Shown here piece by piece: positions 33,613 to 44,700 of a stretch of DNA of 64,000 nt. This DNA is from Caenorhabditis remanei. Its lineage: Eukaryota; Nematoda; Chromadorea; Rhabditida; Rhabditidae. The stretch lies in NCBI RefSeq assembly GCF_010183535.1, contig NC_071331.1, positions 868,001 to 932,000 of the forward strand, in the 5' to 3' direction. A program made the position numbers and the translations under genes. The notes beneath the pieces were generated by a model. The model ran no database searches and was not told the origin of the DNA. It was given only the letters and a program-made list of their open reading frames with translations. Positions within the stretch are counted from its first letter, which is position 1. Every line of letters starts with the position of its first letter.

Positions 33613-34064
33613 ATGAGTCTACTGGTGGAATTCGACGAGTTCAAAGGGTTGTCGCATGGTTAGTGGGGTAAAAATCGATATATTTGAATCAAGAGCTTTC
33701 GAATGAGTATACTTGGGTCCCACCACGAAAACTGCAGTAACCCGAAAATGTCGATTTGGTTTTTCTTTCCATTATCGGCCATGATTATACTCATTTGAAA
33801 GCTCTCACCTTACTGATTCCAAAAATTAAATTTTCATGGCCGAAATTTGGTTTCCTAGGCCACCACCATCACCAAAAGCTTGCAATCTTTTCAGACCAAT
33901 TCATGGAAGAACTCGACAAAATCCTTCTAATTTCAATTAATAAATTGCGTGATAACATGGATCTTCGTCGTCGTGTCATGCTTTTTCCGACATTCGAAAA
34001 AGTGATTCAATATCGGAAAGTGGAATTATTGACACAGGAAGAGCAGGCCGACGAGACATACTGA
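33613..34064 (+). CDS. Small 71-residue protein with a SERTA-like segment
   Basis: Two exons, 33613-33658 and 33895-34064. The donor is GTTAGT, the acceptor CTTTTCAG, and the phases agree. The protein begins MSLLVEFDEFKGLSHDQFM and continues LDKILLISINKLRDNMDLRR, VMLFPTFEKVIQYRK and an acidic end. The run LL.IS..KL....LRR.V....T..K(V/I) is reminiscent of the SERTA motif of transcriptional co-regulators, but it is short and I am not certain. The intron holds a SL-like GCTTTCGAATGAGTATACTTGG repeat, also inverted within it. AATAAA lies near 34,146. Confidence 0.5.
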
Positions 34065-35066
34065 GAACTGATATAAAGGGAATTGAACTGAAAAACTGGA
34101 AATTCAAGCAAGCCTTATGCATTTTTAAAAAAATGTATTTTGATTAATAAAATACTTTTTTTCTCTTTTTTCTTTAAAAAACCTCAAAATCTAATTCTGT
34201 CGTAAAATATGATACATTGTGACGTCATTGGTACGCAAACACCACTACGCGAAACTGCGGACCCTCCGTGTATTCCTCTCGGACAAGTTGACATTCTCGG
34301 ACATTTTTTCAACGGATTTTTTTTTTCGTTTTTTGTCGATTTTGTCGATTTTTAATTATATTTTCTAAATAAAATATGCGCTTTATTTGATTGTAATAAA
34401 ACGCGCACAAAAATATGGTGAAAAATATCGTGTTTTACAGAAAGTCAGTTTTTCCTTTCAATTTCAACAACTAGTTTTTATAAGTTGGAAGCTTTTTTTG
34501 GATTTTTGACATTTTTATCATGACAAAATCCTGAAAATCACAGAATTTATCACAACATTATCTAAAAAAATAATGGAAAAACGGTGTTAACCCGAATAAA
34601 ATTATTGCGACTTGTCCGAGAGGAGTACAGTAACTTTTGCTCATAATTTGAAGGGAAAATCATTTTTTTTTGCCTTATGGCATGCTTTTAGAATGTATTT
34701 TCACAAATAAAATACTTTTTCTTTTTTAAACCTCTAAATCTAATAATGTCGTCAAATATAATACATTGTGACGTCATAAGTACGCAAACACAATCACGCA
34801 AAATTGCGGGCTCTTCGTGTACTCCTCTCGGACAAGTTGAATTTATTGATTTTTTCGTCGGATTTCTTTCGTTTTTTGTCGATTTTGTCGATTTATAATT
34901 AAATTTTCTAAATAAAATATGCGCTTTACTTGATTGCAATAAAAAGCGCACAAAAACATACTAAAATTATAGTGTTTAGCGTGATTATCGTGTTTAAAAA
35001 GGTGATTTTCTTTTACAATTTTATCTACTAGTGAACCGTCCGTTTTTCTAATTTCTCGTAAGGTTT

Positions 35067-35259
35067 TTAATACACGTTGAGTCCCAGGCTACCTATGCGA
35101 ACACGCTCTAACGAGAAACTACGTGGAAAATGAAATATTTTCACGTATCCTAAAATTTTCTGTAGGAAAATAGATTCTAATGTTCACCGCCACGTATTGC
35201 GGACCATGTCTTTTTCAGAGCGCGTTTGCATAGGTAGCCTGGGACTCAACGTGTTAATA
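35067..35259. mobile_element. MITE with CACGTTGAGTCCC termini and TTAATA duplication
   Basis: The element 35,073-35,253 (181 bp) has inverted ends CACGTTGAGTCCCAGGCTAC and its complement. TTAATA lies directly on both sides. A TTAA-containing duplication fits piggyBac-like mobilisation, although the terminal sequence is not diagnostic. Confidence 0.75.
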
Positions 35260-35966
35260 TCAATTTTGACACTTATTCGGCATTTTTGAAAACGAATTTA
35301 TTGATGCTCCCTCCTTCCGATCGATATTTTGTTATTTCTAGCCTTTCGTTGACCGTTTTTTGCACTGTGACGTAAACAGCCGAATTTTTTTTGATCAGTC
35401 CAGCGGAGCGCAGTTGAGTCATTCATTTCGGCGCGAAATTCAATATAAATTTTTTAAAATTTTTTATTTATTTTAAGCTTAAAATAAAAAGAAAATATTG
35501 CCGAATGAAAAAATTTGATTTAAATTTGCGCAAATTTTATGAAACAAATTTGTGAAAAAATAACAATACAATCGCTGCGAGACTGAACACAAAATATCGT
35601 CCTGCGCCTTTAAAGCCGCCTTCGCCTGAAATTGAAGCGGCAAATATCGCCGTCGGCGAAAATGAAAAAGGCGAAGGTTACCGTAAAACGCATTTTTAAC
35701 ATCCCTACCTACCGTAGCCCATTTTCGCGGACCTTTTGAATCGATTTTTCTTGGTTTTTGACAAAAAAATGCCGGAAATATTGATTTTACTGCTTTTTTA
35801 ATCTATTTCCAACCAAAATTTCTCTTAAATTTCATCATCTGATCTTAAAAATGTTGAAAAATCAGTTTCTCATCATTTTCGCTGTCAATTGCGAGTTGTC
35901 GCCTTTCTCTTAATAGTTTTTCTCCGATTTCAGCAAAATTATTTTTTTTGTCAATTTTAATTTTTG

Positions 35967-36246
35967 TATTAGCAGAGCGATTTCGTTACAACTCCGCCCC
36001 ACAGCAAACGAGAGAGTATCGGCGAGAGACGCAGAGTTTTTTCTGGCGCGAAACAGATATTCACCATTTTTGATCTATTTTCACAAGTTTTAATTAAAAA
36101 TTTGCCATTTTCCGAGAGAAAATTATGCAAAAATAGATCAAAAATGGTGAAAATCAGTTTCGCGCCAGAAAAAAACTCTGCGTCTCTCGCCGATACTCTC
36201 TCGTTTGCGGTGGGGCGCAGTTGTAAAAAGGCGTGGGCTGCTAATA
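35967..36246. mobile_element. Long foldback MITE (TATTAGCAG termini)
   Basis: About 280 bp. The arms are almost perfect inverted repeats over about 90 bp: GCAAACGAGAGAGTATCGGC, GAGAGACGCAGAG and CTGGCGCGAAAC. It ends in CTGCTAATA. Transcribed, it would fold into a long hairpin. It is the longest member of the family seen at 24,353 and 28,862. Confidence 0.75.
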
Positions 36247-36876
36247 GTTAGGCTCGAATTAGATAGTCATGTAATAATATAGAAACATGGGTTTCTCCAA
36301 TGTGATGTTCAGGGGGACTTTCTTCGGAATCGTCCTGTTAACTAACCGTGAGTGCCTGTGGCTTTAATACCTTCTTTGGTAGATAGATAGGAATTAGATA
36401 GTTAGTACTGTACATTTAGAAACATGGGTTACTCCAATCTGATGTTCAGGGGGACTTCTAGCTAGCATTTTCCGTTCAGATTTCCTCGATTTTTTTGTAA
36501 AATTTTTGATGGAATTTAAAAAATACTTTCTCGTTTCGACTTATCATCGCTGGTTCCCCTGATTTCCATCATTTTTCGAAAAATGCATTAAATGGTACAC
36601 TTTTTCTTCGTGGGTAGATGCATTAATGAAAGTTTTGTTGTTTCTCCCGGCGACAGCTTTCTACCGTTTTTTTCCAGTTCTATTCTCGCTAGCTGTATTG
36701 TTGTGTTTTGCTTTAATGTTCTGCCAAACTGTAATATCCTGCTCTTTCCAAAACTTTTGTTTCGCTACTTTTTTGAGATCCGCTGCTTTCCAAGTTCATT
36801 TTCACTCTCTCCTTTGTTTTCTTTCATCCGTCTTATATCTTTCCAAAATCTCTTATAATCACCCGCATTTTTCAGA

Positions 36877-37219
36877 ACCTACGCCAATAATTCTCGAAAA
36901 CTTGAAGAAAAAAGCCATGATGAGTGTATACAACAAGCACTCTAGCTTTTTTCAAGTCGGAGATCCTCCTACGAGAGGTTTAAGCATGCGTGATAACGAG
37001 GACACCTCCGGATCAGAGGCTCTTTGTAGTCTACTGTTCCAGGCGGTTAGGAGTGCGTCCTACACGCACAGAAGATATGCGAACTATGTTCGCGAAGTCG
37101 GAGATCCTCTTACGAGAGGTGTTCACACGCGTGATAACGAGGACACCTCCGGATCAGAGGCTCTTTGTAGTCTACTGTACCAGACGGTTAGGAGTGCGTC
37201 CTACACGCACAGAAGATAA
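36877..37219 (+). CDS. Possible exon with a 141-bp in-frame tandem repeat
   Basis: After the acceptor TTTTTCAG at 36,876 an open frame runs to 37,219. It contains two copies of a 47-residue unit: VGDPxTRG, then RDNEDTSGSEALCSLL, then VRSASYTHRR. The repeat starts at 36,956 and 37,097, and the unit length is a multiple of three. Some upstream sequence in the same frame is hydrophobic (MKVLLFLPATAFYRFF from 36,626) and could be a first exon, but it is T-rich and intron-like. A second frame through the same DNA stays open to 37,418. No family is recognised. It may be a real gene fragment or an open minisatellite. Confidence 0.35.
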
Positions 37220-38745
37220 GAGAATTCGCGATGATTACATCCACGCGGTGAAACTGAATGATCCGGTGATTACATTTATGAGCGAATTCTCTTCCAACAA
37301 TTTTTTATTATCTTTTCGAAACTTTCTCATGAATAAAGTTTTTTTCTCTTTTTTCAACGCGCATGTTCATATTATGATTCCAGTCACTCAATCCTACATA
37401 TGCTCTTGTTATGAATAATGGGACATAATAAATACCATATTAGGTGTATTTTTTACCAAAAAAAAAATGAGAAAAAATGAATACAAAGCTGGGATTGATT
37501 CTACATGTTCTGAAAATTAGGAAAATTGGTATTTTTAGAGTTATTTTTAGCTCTCGAACAAGTTTGGTAAAATTTAGGGTCTGAAACCGCTGAAAATAGA
37601 TGCAAAAGGCAGATAAATAACTGGCAAATTGATTATTTATCGTCAAATGTGGCACATTGTGACGTCATCAGTACGCAAACACTGTCACGCAAAATTGCGG
37701 ACTCTCCGTGTACTACTCTCGGACGAGTCTGCTTTATTGAAAAAAGATGAAAATCGGCATTTTTCAAAGCGAAATTTTCTGTTTTTTGAATAAAATTGAT
37801 GTAATCTATTTATATATTTGGCACTGGAATAAACAAACGGATAAAACAATGACTATTTTCGATGTTTCGAAACAAAAAAAGGTATCACAAAGTAGAGAAA
37901 AACACGGAGGGAGAGAAATCGACATATATACGTGGCTTTGGTTTGGGAGATTAGAGATTTCAGAGAAATTGAGCAATGAAATTAAAGTATTGAGTTTTTT
38001 AAAGTGGGCATTATTAAAGTACAATTAAATAACTTTCGGAGAGAAATGATACATAAAAAACTAAATCGGGAGCCATTTCTTAAGCTTTTGGCCTTGATTA
38101 TGGCACGGGAAGATGATTGGAACACAGTTGAAGTAAATGCACCAGGAGCACTCGAATTGAATGTTTCCGAAGAAGACGATGGAGAGGAGGATGAAGAGAG
38201 AGGCGAGAGTGATGAATGAGATCAACACGTAGAACTGAAAATGGAAGAGTCTGTCGGTGTGTCTGTTTGTCCAGATTTCGATAATAATTTTCAGTTAAAA
38301 CTATTTTTTTCCGCTAAAAATGTCAAAAAAACCCGTTTTTTTTGTTGAAAATTGACCAAAATGTCTATTTTTTACAGAAAAAACGCAATTTTGTTGACTT
38401 CTGGCGCACCTTTGACGCGTTTTAATCTCAAAATTTGCCGAAAAATGCAACTTTCCAACCTAAAACCCGGAATTTTCGAGTCTGGCGCACCTTTGACGCG
38501 TTTTCTCGTGAAAAATCATCATTTTTGAGTCAAAAACATTCAAAAAATTATATTTTTCAATTCAAAATTGAAATTGGGGCGCCATTGACGCGTTTATGTT
38601 CGAAATCGCTGGTCGTTTTTCAGCCAATTTCAGCCGTTGTCTGGCGCGCCTGTGACGCGTTTTTATTAAAAATGCCTGAAAATGGTCGTTTTTCAGCCAA
38701 TTTCCGTCATTTTCTCCGGATTTTCAGCGATTTTACACCAAATTT
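37220..38745. other. Intergenic with repeat copy and a doubtful acidic frame
   Basis: The third copy of the TTGTGACGTCAT / CTCTCGGACGAG block is at 37,640-37,735. A plus-strand frame at 38,004-38,219 ends in an acidic stretch (EEDDGEEDEERGESDE) and could be a last exon, but no upstream exons are convincing. From 38,400 the CTGGCGCACCTTTGACGCG repeats begin. Confidence 0.45.
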
Positions 38746-41700
38746 TCAGTTTTTTTTGCATTTTCCACCTGAAAATACCGCCCGTACCGTTCTCTTATTC
38801 CGAAACTTGTTTCTCACGAATCCCCACAGCAACTGGACCGTCTGTACAGTCGTATTGCCAGGTTCTGGAACGATAGGCGACGGATATCCGTTGCCCAGTT
38901 GACTGTATCCCTGCGCCGTCATCGTCGGCGTCTCCGCCGTATTTATAATTGTACTCATCGATCCACGTGGCATTAGTGGCGTGTTGGGTACGGTAGCGAC
39001 GGTGGGCGGGATCAACGGATCGAGATCGTCGTCGGGAAAGTCGAGATATGGGAAGATTACTGTAATTAGGATAATTGTAATTGGAAGTTAATTGACCAAT
39101 TAAGTTAGACCCACTAATTGCAATTAGCAATCCGAAAATCGATCCGAACAAATGAGCCCAATTATCGATCCATGGAATTAGGCCGACAATTAAGACGCCT
39201 ACGGTGACTAAAATTTGATCGCGTAAGGCCGTGGAGAAGTCCTTCAGGAAGCGTCTGAAATCATACAATTGAGATTTTTGAGAAAAGCGCGTCAAAGGCG
39301 CGCCAGATTAGGACGATTTGGCTGAAACGGGGGCGCATTGGACGTGTTTTCGCCATATTCTAGGATAAACGCGTCAAAGGCGCGCCAGATAAATTTGAAA
39401 TTCGATTTTAGATCTGGGTCTGAAATGATGTAAAATTGAGATTTTCAGAGAAAACGCGTCAAAGGCGCGCCAGCTACCAGACGAGTTGGTTGAAACTGGC
39501 GCACTTAGGGCGCGTTTTCGCCTAGATTTATTTTTTGGAGATTCTAGGAGAAACGCGTCAAAGGCGCGCCAGCTGGAATTCTGTGAAGATTGGCGCACCT
39601 TGGACGCGTTTTTCAAAGTTTTTGCGTGATTTTTCTGGAGATAAAATGGGAAAAATGCGAGATTTTTTGCCTTTTTTCCAATGAAATTCCGAAAGGGGGC
39701 ATCTTGGACGCGTTTTCGTCCAGACTGTAAAAGAAACGCGTCAAAGGCGCGCCAGCCTGACCCGCGAAATTTGACAATGATCTGGCGCACCTCGGACGCG
39801 TTTTTCAAAGTTTTAATGTAATTTTTCGAGAAAAAAATTGAAATTAATAATTTTTAGTTAAAAAAAAGCGCAAAAGGCGCCCCAGCGTCCAATTTTGAAT
39901 CGATTGAGATCTGGCGCAACTTGGGCGCGTTTTCCGCATATTTTAGGAGAAACGCGTCAAAGGCGCGCCAGGTTGAATTATGTGAAAACTGGCGCGCCTT
40001 GGACGCGTTTTTCAAAGTTTTAGCGTCATTTTTCGAGATAAAATGGGTAAAAATGCGCAATTTTTCGTATTTTTTCGATCTGGGGCGCCTTGGACGCGTT
40101 TTCCAGTTGATTCCTTACCTATGATGATAACAATCAACAATAACGGCAGCCAAAATTCCACACTGAGCACTCGACGGTCCGACAGCCGGATTATATGGAA
40201 CAAATATAGCGGAAGCGAGATTTCCAGCAATTCCACTACCCAAATATAGAATTCCCATTCGTTTTGAGCCGATGAGAAACTCTAAATCTCTCATAAAATA
40301 CCATTGAAAAGCGATAGAAAGTGCCAGGTGTAATAAGCCGGCGTGAACGAATAACGACGTGAATAGTCGATAGAATTGATTCGGATTCTCGCCAAAGAAT
40401 GGAATCATTCCGCAGACACCCGAGAAACAGTTCACTTGACTACAGAGAGTGGCGTTTTCGTGGTAGTGACCACGCACGAAATCACAGTATTGTTTCGTGG
40501 CGATACGGCATAATCCTTGCAGTTGGATGCAACACGGGCGGCCCGTTACCTGGAAAAAAAGAGCGGGAATTCGGAAATTTTGAAATTTGGGGTGTCTTTG
40601 GCGCGTTTTTGGAGCAAAAGCCGACATTTTTTTGAAATTTGAAAAAAAAAAACGCGTTTCGGGCGCACCAGACACCGTATATCTCGAATTTCGACCAGCT
40701 GGACCCAACAGCCTGGAAATTGATTGTCTGGGGCAACTTTGACGCGTTTTTAGAGCGAAAAATTGATTATTTCAGCGATTTTTCGGCTAGAAAAGTCATG
40801 ATCTTTAAAAAATTGGGGTGGCTGGGGCGCCATCGACGCGATTAGGTTTTCGAGATTCAGGTGGTGAACAGTGTGAGGCATTCGGTAAACAACTACCGGT
40901 AAATGCAGTTTTCGGTAATTTACCACTGGTGAAGGGGATGTCTGGGGTGTCTTAGGCGCGTTTTTCTAATTCAAATTCGAAGAATCGCGTCTCAGGCGCA
41001 CCAGGTACCCTGCAGCTGGGCACCCTACAGAAATAGACCGCTTGGGGCGCCTTTGACGCGTTTTCTTAAAATTTCATGGCGCTTTTTAGACCAAAAAACC
41101 GTTGTTTTTCAGAATTTGCGAAAACATTCGTGGCTGGGGTTCCTCTGGCGCGTTTTTGAAGCGAATTTTGAGTATTTTAGCAATTTTTCAATCAGAAAAG
41201 TAGATTTTTTTTTGAAAATGGAGTATCTAGGGTGTTTTAGGCGCGTTTTTAGAGCGAAAATATGACATTTTTCAGAATTTTGAAAAATATTAGTGACTGG
41301 GGTGCCTTTGACGCGTTGGAGTGTCTAAGGCGCGTTTTTAGAGCCTCAGGCAACTCAATATCAGTCTAATCCTACAACCGCATCAATCTAATCTCAATCT
41401 CATTAGATTAGTGGATTTTGCTTGCGCACACTTCGTTCGCGCCAAGGATCCAAGAATAAGTCAGTACAAAACGCGCAAAATTTCTTTCAATTTTTATTTT
41501 AATGTTTTTTTTTCTAAGTTTTAATTCTCTATTTTTGTCTCGAAAGTCTGAAATCGTTGCGAACTAATTTCGTTTGCGGTTTTATCGACTTTTTCACGAT
41601 TTTCAATTATTAAAAATTGTATTTTTCGGTTTCTATGGCTCATCAAGTCTTCAACTGCAGTCTTCACTCTTCCACAACTTCAATTTGGTTTGGAAGAAAA

Positions 41701-44700
41701 GGCAACATTGCGATGAAATCATGAATAAATTCTTTGGTAATCAAATTGTTTCGCTTTCAATTAGCCGTGCATAATAGTTCATTGTTCAGGTATAATCGTG
41801 TACTTCTTCAACATCAGCGCTCTCTACACAAGCTTCGAAAAAGAGTCTTTTGTGAGTTCCGAAATCAAACAGTTTTTGGTAATTTCGTTCATTTTACAGC
41901 AAAATTCGCTGAGTGGACGTCCGGACGACAATGGACAGCAGCGGGGCAGAGAACAACTATGACTTTTTCCACTTCCATTGCAATGGATTTTTGACTAGTT
42001 TCTAATTTCTATTTTCTGTATTATTTTCTATATTTTTTGTACATTTCGATTGTAAAAACTCTTGTTTTTAATTTGAATAAATTTACTATTTCTTTTTTAC
42101 CTAAAGAATTTTCAAATGTTATTACAAGTTACACAAGATTGCTCATCAATCTAATTAGACGCGGCATTAATCTAATCATGCCAACATTCAAGCTAATCTA
42201 ACTGATGCCGCGTCTAATTAGATTGATATTGAGTTGCCTGAGGCGAAACCCGAAATTTTTCAGGATTTTGGAATAGAGTAGTGGTTGGGGTGACTTAGGC
42301 GCGTTTTTGAAGCAAAATTTGATTATTTTTGCGATTTTTCACCCGGAAAAGTTTAATTTGAACAAATTCGACAAGCTGGGGCGCGTTTGACGTGTTTAAC
42401 GCAAAATTTGACTATTTTAGCGATTTTTGGCTCGCGAAAAGTCAGATTTTAAAGAAATTGGGGGTGTCTGGTGCGCCGAAGACGCGATTTTGTATTTTTG
42501 AGAATCAACGCGAAAATTGGAATTTTTGGCTGGAAAATAAAGATTTTCTTTCAATTTTTTACAAAAAACTGATTTTTATCCGCTTTTCTTACCTCACAAG
42601 TGACATGTTCAGGAAGCCCCGCCCCCTCATGCTTCTTTTCACAAATCGGCCATTGAGTGATGTCATCCGGCCACTCGTGTGGAGCCACTGACGACGGTAG
42701 ATCACAATACGAGGGGTCTTGTCCACACACAGCCCCTGATTTCCTTTGTTGTTTCCATAATTTCAGAGCGGACGAGTTGTTCAACGACGATATTCCACGC
42801 AGCAAATCAGTGTCGGATTTTGATTTTTGAGAGAGGAAATTCCGTTTGGCGGCTAGGGGATCCGGTTTGTCCCAACGGACCCAACGAGCCACGTTGCGCT
42901 GAAAATATTTATTATATTTGATTTTTCTCATTCTAAATTTAAAGTTTTGTCGAAAAATCACGAAAATTTGGTGAAAACTAAGCGGAAATCGAGTAAAAAT
43001 AGGCAAAAACCAAGTCAAAAATTGATTACAGTACACCTCGTACATCTACATTAAAGGCGCATAGTCAAAAGTTGTTGTTCGGGTCTCGCCACGAAAAACG
43101 GTTGCGACAACTTATTGTTCAAAACTTGAGTTTGGTCTGCTTCTCCGTGATTTTCACTTAATATTATAAGAAAAAACTGGAAAAACCAGAAAAAAATTGA
43201 AGAAACTTCAAGAAAAATTATGGAAAACAGCAAAAAAGTAGTCATAACTTGGCAAATAGTGAAAAACGAGATTTCACCAGTTTTTTTGTGATTTCTTCAG
43301 ATAATTTGGCATAGAACTTCAAAAACTGGCTGCTAGGAATGATTTAAACCAAAACGAAGACAAAATTCGCTGAAAAAAACTCTAAAAACGAAAAAAAAAA
43401 TTAATTACAGTACCCCTCGTAAATCTACATTAAAGGCGCATAGCCAAAAGTTGTCATTTGAGTCTCGGAGGGTACAGTGAATTTAAAGGCGCATAGGTGG
43501 ATTTTGCAGGTGGGGTCTCGCCACGAAAACAGTTTTCGCGGCTTTAAACAATGGTTTTTGGGATTTTGACAGAGTTTCGGCTATTTTCGACCAATTTTTT
43601 TCGATTTTTCTCGAAAAAATCCGCTTTTATGGGATTTTTTTCGGTAGAACACGAACCGGACACATAAGCTGACTACTCTGATAACACCCAGTATGATCAT
43701 TTGCAATACAACATCCCGTCTGATTCTCAATCTGCCTCTCCTCCTCAATCGCCTGCCACAATCCGAATTCTCGTCGCATACAAGGCGAGTAGACGGCGCC
43801 GAGACGAATGAGATCAGCGTAGTGGGGTCCGAACCATAAATTATCTTGTTCCATATAAGAAACACGTCGATTCGACAGTGTAACGTCCATGACGTCTTCT
43901 TTAAGCGGTGTCATATAGACACCCAACGGTCCGAATCCATATAAAATGATGCTTAAAATACAGACAGCCGCTTGAATTGTGGTGATCCAATAGGTAAACC
44001 ACGGTCTCTCGTCATCACCGTCGGCCAACAACTTTTTCAAATCTGCCGCCAAATTATCCTTATACGATCGATTGAAAAATTTCCCGAAAACTCCGATGCC
44101 ACGTTGTCGCTTCTGATGCTTTGAATCGGCGATTTTTTGAGCGAATCGCTGCGTTTCCACGTTTTTTCGCTCATGTCTCTGACGCCATTCACGGAATCCC
44201 ACGTCTTCTGATGGATCGACGACCGCGGTGTGTTGACGGATTAGTTGGTGACGGTGAGCGGAGGAGGTGGAGGCTTCTTCCTGGAAAAATGGAAAAATTT
44301 GAGCCAAAAATAGCACTTTTCACAATTTTCAGCGAAACAATTTAAAAACTGGCGTGCCGTTGACGCGTTTTTCGAAAAAAGAATTTTTCGGGTTCAAACA
44401 CTCTAAACTTTGAGAAAAATCGCTTAGGTGGGGCGCCCGGGACGCGTTTCTTTCTATTTCGACTGGAAAAAACGCGTCAACGGTGCCCCAGCGGGTCGAA
44501 ATCCGAGACGAACAGAATCTGGGGCACCTTGGCCACGTTTTCAACTGTCAGATCGGAAAAACGCGCCAAAGGCACCTCAGCCGGTCAAAATTAGAAGTGA
44601 CAGGTGGCTGGGGTACCTTTGACGCATTTCTTTGAATCTCAATCGGAAAAACGCTTCAAAGATACCTCAGCCGGCTCAATTTTCGAGAAAGTGCGGAAAC

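Larger units (their letters stand above)
34065..36600. repeat. Repeat-rich intergenic region
   Basis: A block with ATACATTGTGACGTCAT, ACGCAAACAC and CTCTCGGACAAGTTGA occurs at about 34,190-34,400, 34,700-34,930 and again at 37,640-37,735. The phrase AGAAACATGGGTT...CAATCTGATGTTCAGGGGG is tandemly repeated at about 36,287 and 36,420. Two inverted-repeat elements are listed separately. No gene is seen. Confidence 0.6.
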
